DNA from: an uncultured Prochlorococcus sp.
GTDB lineage: Bacteria; Cyanobacteriota; Cyanobacteriia; PCC-6307; Cyanobiaceae
Length of the DNA stretch: 64,000 bases
Assembly (NCBI GenBank): GCA_902622705.1
Contig: CACNQT010000002.1
Coordinates: forward strand, 62,001-126,000
Direction: 5' to 3'
The notes under the pieces were generated by a model, which had not been told where the DNA came from, ran no database searches, and saw only the letters and a list, made by a program, of their open reading frames with translations. The position numbers and the translations under genes were made by a program. Shown here one piece after another: positions 11,183 to 22,119 of this stretch; within the stretch, counting starts at the first letter, position 1, and every line of letters starts with the position of its first letter.

Positions 11183-11758
11183 TTATATCGACCATTTTGG
11201 GACATCAAATTTTGTGATTTTTTGGCTCCTACTTAAGATTTCAGATAGTGGTGTAATAACGAAATTCCGATTCATGAATCTAGGGTGAGGTAATATTAAT
11301 TCCTCGTCAACCGTATGAAAATCTTCCCACCAAAGAATATCTAAATCCAGACATCTTGATAGCCATTTCTTACCCTTTGGCGTCTCTTCTCGTCCGAAAA
11401 GTCTCTCTAACTTTTTTAGCTCTTTTAAAAGTAATTTCGCGTTTTTATTTGATGGTTTAGGAAAAGAATTACTTTTTATAAGTAAGAGAGTATTTAAATA
11501 ATTTGGCTGCTCATTTTCAACACCATGGGGTAATGTCTCATAAATTGAAGACCAAAAAAAGTTTGCATGAAAATTGCTTTTCTCTTCTTTTTTTTTGTTG
11601 AAACTATCTCCCCAGTAATTTATTAATTCCTCTATTTTTGGTTTGCAAATTAATAGTGACTCAAGAGGGCTTCCGAATTTACTATCAATATTTGCTCCGA
11701 GGGATATACATAGTCCATTTTTGATATTAAGATTTGATAATTCCACTACAAAAAACAA
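11183..11758 (-). CDS. folK: 2-amino-4-hydroxy-6-hydroxymethyldihydropteridine pyrophosphokinase
   Basis: [13 protein letters not shown], RSRxLDLDIL-like [26 protein letters not shown] motifs. Confidence 0.92.
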   Translation of the reverse strand: MFFVVELSNLNIKNGLCISLGANIDSKFGSPLESLLICKPKIEELINYWGDSFNKKKEEKSNFHANFFWSSIYETLPHGVENEQPNYLNTLLLIKSNSFPKPSNKNAKLLLKELKKLERLFGREETPKGKKWLSRCLDLDILWWEDFHTVDEELILPHPRFMNRNFVITPLSEILSRSQKITKFDVPKWSI

Positions 11759-11794
11759 AGTTATTGGATAAATTCTATACCAGGCATTTTTAAA

Positions 11795-13978
11795 GTGATT
11801 TTGAACCCCGAGTTAAAAGAAAAAGAAGAAATAAAAGATTTAATGAACTCAAAGGATTCTTTTAGAGCTTTTCCTTTGGCGGCAATTACGGGTCATAGCT
11901 TATTGAAATTATCTTTGCTTTTGGCAGCAGTTGATCCGAGTTTAGGAGGAGTGATTATCGCAGGCGGAAGAGGTACTGGTAAGTCAGTATTAGCAAGGGG
12001 TTTGCATACTTTACTCCCTCCTGTAGAAGTATTAGATAATGAATCAATAATGGAAACACTATCTAAGAGAAATAGTAATACTTCATTAAGACCTATTGGT
12101 ATGAACCTAGATCCAGATAAACCAGAGGAATGGGATATTAGTACTAATAAATTGTTAGAGGAGGCAATCGGAAGTGATTATTTGCATCAAATTGATGAAA
12201 TTCCAAAAAAAGTAAAAGAGGCACCATTTATTCAAGTTCCCATCGGTATAACTGAAGATAGACTTGTTGGATCAATTGATGTCGCTGCCTCATTAAGTAA
12301 GGGAGAACAAGTGTTTCAGCCTGGAATTTTAGCAGAAGCTCATAGAGGTGTTCTGTATGTAGACGATATAAATTTATTGGATGATGGAATCGTAAATTTA
12401 ATTCTTGAAGCTATAGGAAGAGAGCAAAATAACATCGAAAGAGATGGTTTGAGCCTCTCTCATCCTTGTAAGTCCCTTTTAATAGCAACTTATAATCCTG
12501 AAGAAGGTGCTTTAAGAGATCATGTTTTAGATCGTTTTGCTATTGTGCTTTCCGCAGATCAATCTATTGATAATGCTCAAAGAGTTGAGATTACAAAATC
12601 TGTTTTATCACACGCAGAAAATAATATTAAATTTTCAGAAAAATGGTCGGAAGAATCTGATAATCTATCCACTCAATTAATTTTGGCAAGGCAATGGTTA
12701 AAGGATGTCAAGATAACAAAAGAGCAAATAACCTATTTAGTGAATGAAGCACTTAGGGGAGGAGTAGAAGGGCATAGGTCTGAATTATTTGCAGTAAAAG
12801 TAGCAAAGGCTAATGCAGCTCTTCGAGGCGATGAGAATGTAAATTCTGAAGACCTAAAAGTCGCAGTAAGGTTAGTTATTCTTCCACGAGCGATGCAAAT
12901 ACCTCCAGACGATGATGATATTCAACCACCCCCTCCAGAGGATCAAAGCCCCCCACCCCCACCTCAATCAAACAATGAAGAGTCTGAACCTGAGACTAGT
13001 GAAAATGATAATGAGCAAGACCAAGAACAAGAAGAAGATAATTCTGATGGAGAAGAAGAATCTACTCCCGAAATACCTGAAGAATTCATCTTAGACCCTG
13101 AGGCATGTATGGTTGATCCTGATTTATTGCTTTTTTCATCAGCTAAAGCTAAAGCTGGGAATAGCGGGAGTAGATCAGTTATATTTAGTGATAGTAGAGG
13201 AAGATATGTAAAACCTATTATTCCAAGAGGTAAAGTAAAAAGAATTGCTGTAGATGCTACTCTTCGAGCTGCTGCTCCTTATCAAAAATCGAGAAGATTA
13301 AGAAACCCTAGTAAATCAATAATTATTGAAGAAAATGATTTTAGGGCAAAGCTTCTTCAAAAAAAGGCGGGAGCTTTAGTAATTTTTCTGGTTGATGCTA
13401 GCGGCTCTATGGCTTTAAATAGAATGCAAAGTGCCAAAGGCGCTGTAATAAGACTTTTAACAGAGGCATATGAGAATAGAGATGAAGTAGCTCTTATTCC
13501 TTTTAGAGGTAATCAGGCTGAAGTGCTTTTGCCTCCAACAAGATCAATAACTGCTGCAAAAAGAAGGTTGGAAACAATGCCTTGTGGTGGCGGATCCCCT
13601 TTGGCACATGGATTAACACAATCAGCAAAAGTAGCAAAAAATGCACTTTCAACAGGAGATATAGGTCAAGTTATTGTTGTGGGAATCACTGATGGGAGAG
13701 GAAATGTACCATTAGGATTATCTCTAGGACAAAAGGATGCTGAAGCAAAAGATAATGCAAATGAAAATGTAGATTTAAAACAAGAGGTTCTTGATATCGC
13801 TGCAAAATACCCCATGCTTGGGATAAAACTCCTAGTAATTGATACTGAGAGGAAATTTATTGCAAGCGGCTTTGGTAAAGAATTAGCTGAGGCAGCTCAA
13901 GGGAAATATGTTCAACTCCCAAAAGCTACAGATAAAGCAATCGCAGCTATGGCATTAAATGCTATAAATGAATTTTAA
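11795..13978 (+). CDS. chlD: Magnesium chelatase ATPase subunit D
   Basis: AAA+ domain, Pro-rich plus acidic linker, and C-terminal VWA domain ([12 protein letters not shown]). Confidence 0.96.
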   Translation: MILNPELKEKEEIKDLMNSKDSFRAFPLAAITGHSLLKLSLLLAAVDPSLGGVIIAGGRGTGKSVLARGLHTLLPPVEVLDNESIMETLSKRNSNTSLRPIGMNLDPDKPEEWDISTNKLLEEAIGSDYLHQIDEIPKKVKEAPFIQVPIGITEDRLVGSIDVAASLSKGEQVFQPGILAEAHRGVLYVDDINLLDDGIVNLILEAIGREQNNIERDGLSLSHPCKSLLIATYNPEEGALRDHVLDRFAIVLSADQSIDNAQRVEITKSVLSHAENNIKFSEKWSEESDNLSTQLILARQWLKDVKITKEQITYLVNEALRGGVEGHRSELFAVKVAKANAALRGDENVNSEDLKVAVRLVILPRAMQIPPDDDDIQPPPPEDQSPPPPPQSNNEESEPETSENDNEQDQEQEEDNSDGEEESTPEIPEEFILDPEACMVDPDLLLFSSAKAKAGNSGSRSVIFSDSRGRYVKPIIPRGKVKRIAVDATLRAAAPYQKSRRLRNPSKSIIIEENDFRAKLLQKKAGALVIFLVDASGSMALNRMQSAKGAVIRLLTEAYENRDEVALIPFRGNQAEVLLPPTRSITAAKRRLETMPCGGGSPLAHGLTQSAKVAKNALSTGDIGQVIVVGITDGRGNVPLGLSLGQKDAEAKDNANENVDLKQEVLDIAAKYPMLGIKLLVIDTERKFIASGFGKELAEAAQGKYVQLPKATDKAIAAMALNAINEF

Positions 13979-13985
13979 TTATTTC

Positions 13986-14840
13986 TTATGGATAAATTTC
14001 GTTAAGAAATTTTGAAAGTCCAATTGTTAAATCTCTTATAGATTTAGTTAATTCTTTATCTTTGGTTAATTTTTCAAAATCATCACTCATATCATCTATT
14101 TTGCTGGAGATGGATCTTGCGGCATTGATTGTCAATTTAATGTCATTTAGGGTTTCTTTGTCATCGATAGTTGACAAAATGTTATTTAAATGAAAAGCAG
14201 CAATTGTAATTTCTTTTATTAAAGGTTCAACTCTTTGTATTTCTTTTTTTGATAAATAAATTAATTCATCAAGGTTTTCTTGTGTTTTATCAAATTGGTC
14301 AATTGAGTTTACAATGTTTTCAATTAGGTTTTCTTGATTTGATTCTTTTAAAAGTTGGCTTATTCTATTAGTTATATTTGAAAGACTTGATAATTGTTTC
14401 CCGGTTATGGTATCTCCCTGACAAATTATTAATTTGGTATCGCAATTTTCTGATGTCGGCTTTTCAATATTTTTAGGGAGTGATTTTTCGCTTGTCTCTA
14501 AAGCAACTTGCACATCTCCTCCAAGGAAAGAATTAGTTACTACTCTCGCAAATGTTGGCCTAGGAAGAATAATATCTGGATTGTTTAAAACTATTTTTGC
14601 TTTGATTGATTCATTAGTAAATAAGATATCTTCTATTGATCCAACTAAAATTCCTCTATAAGTAACTGGAGATTTTTTTGATAAACCGCTCGCGTTATTG
14701 AATTCAGCAAAGAGGTGCCAATTTTTTGAGGATAATCTTACTCCTCTTAGCCAAAAAGAAAAAAATGTGAATATTAATATTCCTCCTAGCAAGGAAAATC
14801 CAACTATTGAATCTCGTAAGCTTCTACGCATAATTTTCAA
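13986..14840 (-). CDS. MCE-domain (MlaD-like) ABC transporter periplasmic component
   Basis: N-terminal TM; F..ASGLSKKSPVTYRGILVGSIEDI MCE motif; 4-bp overlap with the upstream ATPase gene. Confidence 0.85.
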   Translation of the reverse strand: MKIMRRSLRDSIVGFSLLGGILIFTFFSFWLRGVRLSSKNWHLFAEFNNASGLSKKSPVTYRGILVGSIEDILFTNESIKAKIVLNNPDIILPRPTFARVVTNSFLGGDVQVALETSEKSLPKNIEKPTSENCDTKLIICQGDTITGKQLSSLSNITNRISQLLKESNQENLIENIVNSIDQFDKTQENLDELIYLSKKEIQRVEPLIKEITIAAFHLNNILSTIDDKETLNDIKLTINAARSISSKIDDMSDDFEKLTKDKELTKSIRDLTIGLSKFLNEIYP

Positions 14841-15622
14841 ATGTCTTTGGGTTGCATTGGACCATCAAGTTTCCCATGCCTAAATTGAAATACATAGGGA
14901 TCATTACTCTCTTTAAATTCATCAATAGAACCTGCCCATCTAAATTTGCCTCCGTAAAGCATTAAAACTTTATCTGAAGTCCTTTCTATAGTACTAAGAA
15001 CATGGCTAACTACAATAGATGATCCGTTGGCTTTATTATTTGTTTTATTAATTAAATCTTCAATTCTTGATGAGGCTATTGGATCAAGCCCTGCTGTTGG
15101 TTCATCAAAAAGTAATAAAGGCTTAGTATTTACATTAAGAGTTTGATCAGTAATTAAAGCTCTAGCAAAACTAACCCTTTTTTGCATTCCTCCGCTTAAT
15201 TCATTTGGCAGTTTGTTCTCAACATTAAATAATCCAACCTCAGCCAAACACTCACTTACTATTTTATGGATTAAATGTTTAGTTAGATTTTTATTTCTTC
15301 TAAGGAGAAAACCCACATTTTCTTCTACAGTTAAAGAACCTAATAATGCTGGGTTCTGAAACACTAGTCTTACATCAGGAGGATTATTTTGATCTATTCT
15401 CAAATATTTTTGTTTTTCACCAAAAATTCTTAATTCCCCTTTGGTAGGCAAAATCAAGCCGGCTAATATTTTTAAAATTGTTGATTTACCAGAACCTGAA
15501 GGTCCAACTATTGCTAATTTCTCTCCTTCATTAAGTTCAAAATTTAGTTTATTAAGTACATTGACTGCCCCCCAGCTTATTGAGAGATTTGTGGTTTTAA
15601 CTGCATGCTTTGATGTTTTCAA
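14837..15622 (-). CDS. ABC transporter ATP-binding protein (MlaF-like)
   Basis: Walker A GPSGSGKST, signature LSGGMQKRVSFARAL, Walker B LLLFDEPTAGLDP. Confidence 0.92.
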   Translation of the reverse strand: MKTSKHAVKTTNLSISWGAVNVLNKLNFELNEGEKLAIVGPSGSGKSTILKILAGLILPTKGELRIFGEKQKYLRIDQNNPPDVRLVFQNPALLGSLTVEENVGFLLRRNKNLTKHLIHKIVSECLAEVGLFNVENKLPNELSGGMQKRVSFARALITDQTLNVNTKPLLLFDEPTAGLDPIASSRIEDLINKTNNKANGSSIVVSHVLSTIERTSDKVLMLYGGKFRWAGSIDEFKESNDPYVFQFRHGKLDGPMQPKDI

Positions 15623-15757
15623 AATCTATAAAAAATAAAAGTCATTTTCTATTACATATTGCCTATTTTTAGAAATAAAAAAAGGATGTATGAATTTGAT
15701 TTATAATGAATATTATGAAGTTTTTTTAAATTTAGAAAAATAATTTACGAGGTTTTA

Positions 15758-17143
15758 ATGAATAAGCGAAAAAAAAGAGTGAGAAGATATTATAAAAATT
15801 TTAAAAAATCCAATTTTGTCGTTCTAAATAAAATTTTAAGAATTTTAAGTTGGCTTTTGCCAGGACTGGTAATTAAAAGATGGATGTTTACATCTGCAAT
15901 AGGATTTTTAACTACATTATTAGGTCTTGCAATTTGGACAAATTTAAGGCCACTTTATTGGCTTATTGAAATATTTTTTTGGTTAATGGCAGGTTTAACT
16001 AGTATCTTGCCGGTTTCATTATTGGGACCTTTAATTGTTGTTATTGGACTTTTATTAATATGGATTGGGCAAAATAGAAGTATTAATTCTATTCAAAAAG
16101 CACTTGTTCCAGAAAAAAATACATTTTTAGTTGATGCATTAAGGGTTAAGAGTAAATTAAATAGAGGTCCTAATATTGTTGCAATTGGTGGAGGCACAGG
16201 CTTATCTACTTTATTAAAAGGCTTAAAAAATTACAGCAGTAACATTACTGCAATTGTAACTGTATCCGATGATGGTGGAAGTAGTGGAATTCTTAGAAAA
16301 CAATTAGGAGTCCAACCTCCTGGTGATATTAGAAATTGTTTGGCTGCATTATCAAACGAAGAACCCATTTTAACTAGATTATTTCAATATAGATTTTCAG
16401 GAGGAAGTGGTTTAGAGGGGCATAGTTTTGGAAATCTATTCTTGTCAGCTTTAACAACAATTACAGGTAGTTTAGAAAAAGCAGTCCAAGCTTCTAGTAA
16501 AGTTCTGGCGGTACAAGGTCAAGTTTTGCCAGCAACAAATATTGATGTGATGTTATGGGCCGAACTAGAGAATGGTGAAAAAATTTTTGGCGAAAGCAAG
16601 ATCAGCAAATCTAGAAAATTAATTTCAAGGATTGGTTACCTTCCAGAAAATCCTCCTGCGCTCTCAAGTGCTTTAGAATCAATAAGAGATGCTGATTTAA
16701 TCGTACTTGGACCAGGTAGTCTATACACTTCTTTGTTGCCTAATTTGTTAGTGCCAGAGATTGTGGATACTTTATTGCAAAGTAATGCTCCCAAAATCTA
16801 CATAAGTAATTTGATGACTCAACCTGGGGAAACAGATGGACTTGATGTTTATCAACATATCAAATCAATAGAAAAGCAATTATCAAATTTTGGAGTTAAT
16901 ACTAGAATTTTTAACGCAATCTTATCTCAGGTCCAATTTGAAAGGTCTCCGTTGGTGGAATATTACGAAACTAGAGGGGCAGAACCTGTAAAATGTAATA
17001 AAGAAAAATTATTATCTGAAGGTTATTATGTTCTACAAGCACCACTATATTCAAGAAAAATAACACCAACTCTTAGACATGATCCTAGAAGACTTGCGAG
17101 AGCAGTAATGTTTATATATCGTAAATTAAAGAAATTAAGCTAG
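15758..17143 (+). CDS. YvcK/CofD-like (gluconeogenesis factor) protein with N-terminal TM segments
   Basis: [50 protein letters not shown] motifs. Confidence 0.88.
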   Translation: MNKRKKRVRRYYKNFKKSNFVVLNKILRILSWLLPGLVIKRWMFTSAIGFLTTLLGLAIWTNLRPLYWLIEIFFWLMAGLTSILPVSLLGPLIVVIGLLLIWIGQNRSINSIQKALVPEKNTFLVDALRVKSKLNRGPNIVAIGGGTGLSTLLKGLKNYSSNITAIVTVSDDGGSSGILRKQLGVQPPGDIRNCLAALSNEEPILTRLFQYRFSGGSGLEGHSFGNLFLSALTTITGSLEKAVQASSKVLAVQGQVLPATNIDVMLWAELENGEKIFGESKISKSRKLISRIGYLPENPPALSSALESIRDADLIVLGPGSLYTSLLPNLLVPEIVDTLLQSNAPKIYISNLMTQPGETDGLDVYQHIKSIEKQLSNFGVNTRIFNAILSQVQFERSPLVEYYETRGAEPVKCNKEKLLSEGYYVLQAPLYSRKITPTLRHDPRRLARAVMFIYRKLKKLS

Positions 17144-17670
17144 TAAGCATCTTGTAATTCATAGAAGTCAGGCTGGATATAGTCTTTTCTTAGTGGCCAT
17201 CCTCTCCAGTCTTCAGGCATCAAGAGTCTCTTAGGATTTGGATGGTCAATAAAATTTATTCCAAACATGTCATATGTTTCTCTTTCTTGCCAATCACTTC
17301 CTCTAAAAATCTTATATAAACTAGGAATTGATAAATCAGAATCTCTTTTTAAGAAGACTTTTAATCTGACTTCTTTAATTTTTTCGATCTTTTGAAAGTC
17401 ATCAACAGTAATAAAATGATAAAAACTAACAAGATTTTTGCCCGGTCCCTCATCATAGCCACCTTGACATTGAAGATAGTTGAAACCGTAATTTCTTAGT
17501 GCGGATACTGCTTCATATAAATTGTTAGGTTCAACAGAAATATTTTCTATTCCTATTTGATCGTTAGCTAGTGATTCATTTGGAATTCCATCTTTAGATA
17601 AAATTGCACTAATAGAATCTTCTTTTTCTATTGAAATGTTTGATGATTTGGCTACACCGTCTTTTTCCAT
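17140..17670 (-). CDS. ndhJ: NAD(P)H-quinone oxidoreductase subunit J
   Basis: [40 protein letters not shown]. Confidence 0.96.
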   Translation of the reverse strand: MEKDGVAKSSNISIEKEDSISAILSKDGIPNESLANDQIGIENISVEPNNLYEAVSALRNYGFNYLQCQGGYDEGPGKNLVSFYHFITVDDFQKIEKIKEVRLKVFLKRDSDLSIPSLYKIFRGSDWQERETYDMFGINFIDHPNPKRLLMPEDWRGWPLRKDYIQPDFYELQDAY

Positions 17671-18404
17671 TAATCTTCTTCACTATTAATAATTTTAGCT
17701 TTTACGATGTTTTCAGGCGATTCAGTTATTTTTTCTTTTTTGGAGGAAGGAATAACATTCGTTGAAATCTTGTTTAGATATTCTCCCGTATTTTCAGAGA
17801 AAACAATATTCATTTCGTGATCCGAAGTAATGTACCTGTGGGTTTGCTCTGCTTTTGTCCTTTCTAAAATTGATTCATTACCTACTTTTTTTCTTAATTT
17901 TATTACAGCATCAAAAATTGCTTCAGGCCTGGGTGGACATCCAGGAAGATATAAATCGACTGGTATCAACTTATCAACTCCCCTTACAGCAGTAGTAGAA
18001 TCTGCACTAAACATCCCTCCTGTAATTGTACAAGCACCCATTGCAATCACATATTTTGGCTCTGGCATCTGTTCATAAAGTCTTACTAGGGCTGGTGCCA
18101 TCTTCATAGTTACTGTCCCTGCAACTATTAATAAATCTGCTTGCCTTGGCGAACTTCTTGGAACTAATCCAAACCTATCAAAATCAAACCTAGATCCAAT
18201 TAGTGCAGCAAATTCAATAAAACAACAAGCAGTTCCGTATAGGAGAGGCCAAAGACTACTTAATCTAGCCCAATTATGTAGATCGTCTAAGCTAGTTAGT
18301 ATTATATTTTCACTTAAATCATTGGTTACTTGAGGAGCGCCAAGCGGATTACAAGTTCCTTCTCTGACTTCTCTGATTGCTTTTGGGGATAATTGTGGAT
18401 TCAA
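17670..18404 (-). CDS. ndhK: NAD(P)H-quinone oxidoreductase subunit K
   Basis: [30 protein letters not shown] and GCPPRPEA Fe-S motifs. Confidence 0.97.
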   Translation of the reverse strand: MNPQLSPKAIREVREGTCNPLGAPQVTNDLSENIILTSLDDLHNWARLSSLWPLLYGTACCFIEFAALIGSRFDFDRFGLVPRSSPRQADLLIVAGTVTMKMAPALVRLYEQMPEPKYVIAMGACTITGGMFSADSTTAVRGVDKLIPVDLYLPGCPPRPEAIFDAVIKLRKKVGNESILERTKAEQTHRYITSDHEMNIVFSENTGEYLNKISTNVIPSSKKEKITESPENIVKAKIINSEED

Positions 18405-18408
18405 TTTT

Positions 18409-18771
18409 TTAACTCCATTCTAAAGCACCTTTTCTCCATGCGTAGGCAAGAGCAATAACAAGTATTGCAATAAAGATTAATGCCTCAATAAAAGCTAATA
18501 AGCCTAATCTATTGAAGGCAACAGCCCAAGGATAAAGGAATACTGTCTCAACATCAAATATAACGAAAACTAAGGCAAACATGTAGTAACGAATATTGAA
18601 TTGAATCCATGCTCCTCCAATAGGTTCCATTCCTGATTCATAGGTTAGTTTTCTTTCACCAGTTCTACCTTTCGGGGCAACTAAGAGATTGGTAACTAGA
18701 GCTAATATTGGAACAGCAGCGGCTATTAAGAGGAAACCTAAAAAATATTCATAGCCAGACAATAAAAACAT
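18409..18771 (-). CDS. ndhC: NAD(P)H-quinone oxidoreductase subunit 3
   Basis: [40 protein letters not shown]. Confidence 0.97.
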   Translation of the reverse strand: MFLLSGYEYFLGFLLIAAAVPILALVTNLLVAPKGRTGERKLTYESGMEPIGGAWIQFNIRYYMFALVFVIFDVETVFLYPWAVAFNRLGLLAFIEALIFIAILVIALAYAWRKGALEWS

Positions 18772-18847
18772 ATTAAAAATTAATTTTGAATAAAATTCGC
18801 TTAATTAAGCAAAATCTTTTAAAGTTCTTAAAGATCAATAATAAACC

Positions 18848-19276
18848 GTGAGTGAAAACATTCAACCAACCTCTGAGGAAAACAAAATAGTTGAAATCTC
18901 AAAGACAGAAAATCTTTCTAAAAACTCTTCAGGAGTTAATATTGAAAAACCTTCTCCTAATTTAGAACAAAATAGGTTCGAATGTAGAAGTTGTGGATAC
19001 ATTTATGATCCGTCTGAAGGAAATAAAAAATTGAACATACCTAAAAATACTCCCTTTTCAGAGTTGGACGGTAATACTTTTGCTTGTCCTGTTTGTAGAG
19101 CTGGTAAAAATTTTTACAAGGATATTGGTCCCAGAGAAAAGCCTAGTGGATTCGAAGAGAATTTAGTTTATGGGTTTGGTTTTAATAGTTTACCCCCTGG
19201 ACAAAAAAATATATTGATTTTTGGAGGACTGGCATTTGCTGCAGCTATGTTCCTTTCTTTGTACTCTTTGCATTAA
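18848..19276 (+). CDS. rubA: Membrane-anchored rubredoxin
   Basis: CRSCGYIYDP ... FACPVCRAGK plus C-terminal TM; located directly upstream of ycf48 and psbEFLJ. Confidence 0.93.
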   Translation: MSENIQPTSEENKIVEISKTENLSKNSSGVNIEKPSPNLEQNRFECRSCGYIYDPSEGNKKLNIPKNTPFSELDGNTFACPVCRAGKNFYKDIGPREKPSGFEENLVYGFGFNSLPPGQKNILIFGGLAFAAAMFLSLYSLH

Positions 19277-19285
19277 TATAAGTAA

Positions 19286-20299
19286 ATGAAAAAATCTTTT
19301 ACCAGTATTCCTAATCTGCTCTTATCTTTAGCTCTTTGCTTTGTTTTATGCAGTTGTTCATCTACAAGTGTCAAGATGAATGAAAGCAGTCCTTGGAAAA
19401 CAATTCAGTTTGAAGATCAAGCTAACGCTTTAGATGTTGATTTTATAGATGATAATCATGGTTTTTTAGTTGGCTCTAATAGACTCATCATGGAGTCAAA
19501 TGATGGTGGGGAAACATGGGAAAAAAGATCATTAGATATCACTGCAGAAGAGAACTTTCGCCTTCTTGATATTGATTTCAAGGGCTCTGAAGGTTGGTTA
19601 ATAGGACAACCTTCTCTTGTTATGCACACCGTCAATGAAGGTAAAAATTGGACTCGCCTTTCCATTGGGAAGTTACCAGGCCAGCCTTTTTTAGTCACAA
19701 CTATTAATGATGGGGTTGCGGAATTGGCGACAACTGCTGGTGCTATTTATGAAACATCTGATAGTGGTGAATCATGGAATGCAAAAGTTGTCGATGCATC
19801 TGGTTCTGGAGGTGTAAGAGATTTAAGAAGAACTAACAATGGAGAGTATGTCAGCGTAAGTAGTTTGGGTAATTTCTTTTCTACTTTGGAAAAGGATGGT
19901 GACACTTGGATTGCTCATCAAAGAGCCAGCAGTAAGAGAGTTCAAAGTATCGGTTTTAATCCAGAAGGAAGTTTATGGATGCTTTCTAGGGGCGCAGAAA
20001 TTAGATTTAATGAAGATAGTAGTGACCTAGAAAGTTGGTCGAAGCCAATTATACCTATTCTTAATGGATACAATTATCTAGACATGGGTTGGGATCCTAA
20101 CGGTGATATATGGGCGGGCGGTGGTAATGGAACTCTAATAGTTAGTAAAGATCAAGGTAAAACTTGGAGTTCAGATCCTGTAGCTTCTGGATTACCTACA
20201 AACTATATAAAAATAGTTTTTCTTGATGAAGAAAACTTAGATAATCAAAAAGGATTTGTACTTGGCGAACGTGGTTATATCCTTAAATGGAATAGCTAA
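19286..20299 (+). CDS. ycf48: Photosystem II assembly/stability factor Ycf48 (HCF136)
   Basis: Lipoprotein-like signal (LCSCSS), repeated BNR-like motifs ([16 protein letters not shown]), position before psbE. Confidence 0.94.
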   Translation: MKKSFTSIPNLLLSLALCFVLCSCSSTSVKMNESSPWKTIQFEDQANALDVDFIDDNHGFLVGSNRLIMESNDGGETWEKRSLDITAEENFRLLDIDFKGSEGWLIGQPSLVMHTVNEGKNWTRLSIGKLPGQPFLVTTINDGVAELATTAGAIYETSDSGESWNAKVVDASGSGGVRDLRRTNNGEYVSVSSLGNFFSTLEKDGDTWIAHQRASSKRVQSIGFNPEGSLWMLSRGAEIRFNEDSSDLESWSKPIIPILNGYNYLDMGWDPNGDIWAGGGNGTLIVSKDQGKTWSSDPVASGLPTNYIKIVFLDEENLDNQKGFVLGERGYILKWNS

Positions 20300-20390
20300 G
20301 TTTGAATAGCTTGCGTAAATAGTAAAAAAAAACTTAATTTTTGATAAATTTAGCAACTGTCTGTAACCAAGCTGTAAATTTCTTCGCGAA

Positions 20391-20419
20391 CTTATGATTT
20401 TACACTGTAAGATCATAAG
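20391..20419. promoter_or_regulatory. 29-bp near-perfect palindrome just upstream of psbE
   Basis: CTTATGATTTTACA-C-TGTAAGATCATAAG: 14-bp arms with one T/G mismatch (wobble in RNA), ending 16 bp before the psbE ATG. Confidence 0.6.
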
Positions 20420-20435
20420 GTAAACATTTGTGATT

Positions 20436-20684
20436 ATGGCCGCAGGTTCAACGGGTGAACGCCCTTTCTTTGAAATAATCACCAGTATTAGGTACTGGAT
20501 TATTCATGCAGTAACATTACCAGCTATTTTTATAGCAGGCTTCTTATTCGTATATACAGGCTTAGCCTACGATGCTTTCGGAACTCCTCGTCCGGACAGT
20601 TATTTCCAATCATCTGAATCTAAAGCGCCTGTCGTAACACAAAGATATGAAGCTAAGTCCCAACTAGATTTAAGAACAAAATAA
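20436..20684 (+). CDS. psbE: Cytochrome b559 alpha subunit
   Basis: [50 protein letters not shown] at 20436, two codons inside the listed GTG ORF. Confidence 0.98.
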
Positions 20685-20686
20685 CA

Positions 20687-20833
20687 ATGACAAATTCTCA
20701 AGCTCCAATGCAGGCTGCGGAAGTCCGCGTTTATCCAATATTTACTGTTCGTTGGTTAGCAGTTCACGCTCTAGCTATTCCATCAGTATTCTTTTTGGGT
20801 TCTATTGCTGCAATGCAATTTGTAGCCAGATAA
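20687..20833 (+). CDS. psbF: Cytochrome b559 beta subunit
   Basis: 48 aa read by hand: [48 protein letters not shown]. Confidence 0.97.
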
Positions 20834-20844
20834 ATTTAACTATC

Positions 20845-20964
20845 ATGCAAGTAAACGAAAATCCTAACAAAGTTCCAGTTGAACTTAACCGTACAAGTCT
20901 TTACTTAGGCTTATTATCAGTATTTGTTTTGGGAATTTTATTTTCCAGTTATTTCTTCAACTAA
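20845..20964 (+). CDS. psbL: Photosystem II protein L
   Basis: 39 aa: [39 protein letters not shown]. The listed ORF start at 20752 is too early. Confidence 0.97.
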
Positions 20965-20973
20965 TTTAAAACT

Positions 20974-21171
20974 ATGAGTAAATTAAAAGGACCTGATGGA
21001 AGAATTCCAGACAGACTCCCAGATGGTAGACCAGCAGTAGCATGGGAAAGAAGATGGACTGAAGGCACTCTTCCTCTATGGCTCGTCGCTACAGCAGGTG
21101 GAATTGCAGTTATCTTTGTTTTAGGCATATTTTTCTATGGCTCGTATCAAGGTGTTGGAGCTGGCGGCTAA
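20974..21171 (+). CDS. psbJ: Photosystem II protein J
   Basis: 65 aa; [37 protein letters not shown]. Confidence 0.96.
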   Translation: MSKLKGPDGRIPDRLPDGRPAVAWERRWTEGTLPLWLVATAGGIAVIFVLGIFFYGSYQGVGAGG

Positions 21172-21206
21172 CAAAATCTTTATCTTGACCTGAGAATCAC
21201 TTAAAT

Positions 21207-22109
21207 CTAGCAAGTCTTATAAGAATCAGTAAATATCCTTAGTCTTTCTTTTGTGAAACTTGGGATATTTTCTTTTTTTGTTATTAAGCCATCTCTTAAC
21301 GAAGAATGAGACTTGCTTTTTGGTCTTTCTTTTTCTATTAATTTTGCAAACTCAAATATTATTTGATTAGCCACTTCAGTATTCGATCTAAGATTATCCA
21401 AAACCATCTCTACAGATACTTCTTGATGAGTTTGATGCCAGCAATCATAATCAGTAACCATAGATAATGAGGAGTAAGCTATTTCAGCCTCTTTTGCTAA
21501 TCTTGCTTCGGTATGATTTGTCATTCCTATTATCGAACAGCCCCAGCTTCTGTATAAATTTGATTCTGCGCGTGTTGAAAAAGCTGGTCCTTCCATAGCT
21601 AAATAAGTTCCTCCTTTGTGTAATTGTCTTCCGCCAGGAATATTTTTTTCTCCAACCTCACCCAATATTCTGCATAAATTAGTACAAAAGGGATCTCCCA
21701 TAGTTACGTGTGCTACAGCCCCCTCGTTAAAGAATGTTGCTGGTCTATTTTTTGTCCTATCTATAAATTGGTCAGGTACAACTATATCTAGTGGTCTGAT
21801 TTGTTCTTGCAATGAACCAACTGCTGATGGAGCGACAATCCACCTTACTCCTATTGACCTTAAGGCCCAGATATTAGCTTTGTAAGGGATTTCAGTAGGA
21901 TTTAATCTATGTGTTCTTCCATGCCTAGGAATGAATGCTATTTCTAAATTTCCAAGTCTATATACTCTAATTGAATCAGAAGGCTTACCATAGGGAGTGT
22001 TGATTTCTATTTCTCTTAAGTACTCTATTTGATCCATTGAATAAAATCCACTCCCACCAATTACGCCTAATCTTGATTTTTCAATTGGTAATAAATGTTC
22101 TTTATTCAT
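21207..22109 (-). CDS. mtnP: S-methyl-5'-thioadenosine phosphorylase
   Basis: GVIGGSGFYSMD, PRHGRTHRLNPTEIPYKANIWALRSIG, GMTNHTEARLAKEAEI. Confidence 0.93.
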   Translation of the reverse strand: MNKEHLLPIEKSRLGVIGGSGFYSMDQIEYLREIEINTPYGKPSDSIRVYRLGNLEIAFIPRHGRTHRLNPTEIPYKANIWALRSIGVRWIVAPSAVGSLQEQIRPLDIVVPDQFIDRTKNRPATFFNEGAVAHVTMGDPFCTNLCRILGEVGEKNIPGGRQLHKGGTYLAMEGPAFSTRAESNLYRSWGCSIIGMTNHTEARLAKEAEIAYSSLSMVTDYDCWHQTHQEVSVEMVLDNLRSNTEVANQIIFEFAKLIEKERPKSKSHSSLRDGLITKKENIPSFTKERLRIFTDSYKTC

Positions 22110-22119
22110 TGTGATGTAA

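Noticed and set aside
12912-13094. 60 aa ORF in another frame of chlD
   Set aside because: Arises from the low-complexity linker region of chlD.
20237-20482. 81 aa minus-strand ORF over the ycf48-psbE junction
   Set aside because: Antisense to ycf48 end and psbE start; its length comes from the palindromic, AT-rich gap.
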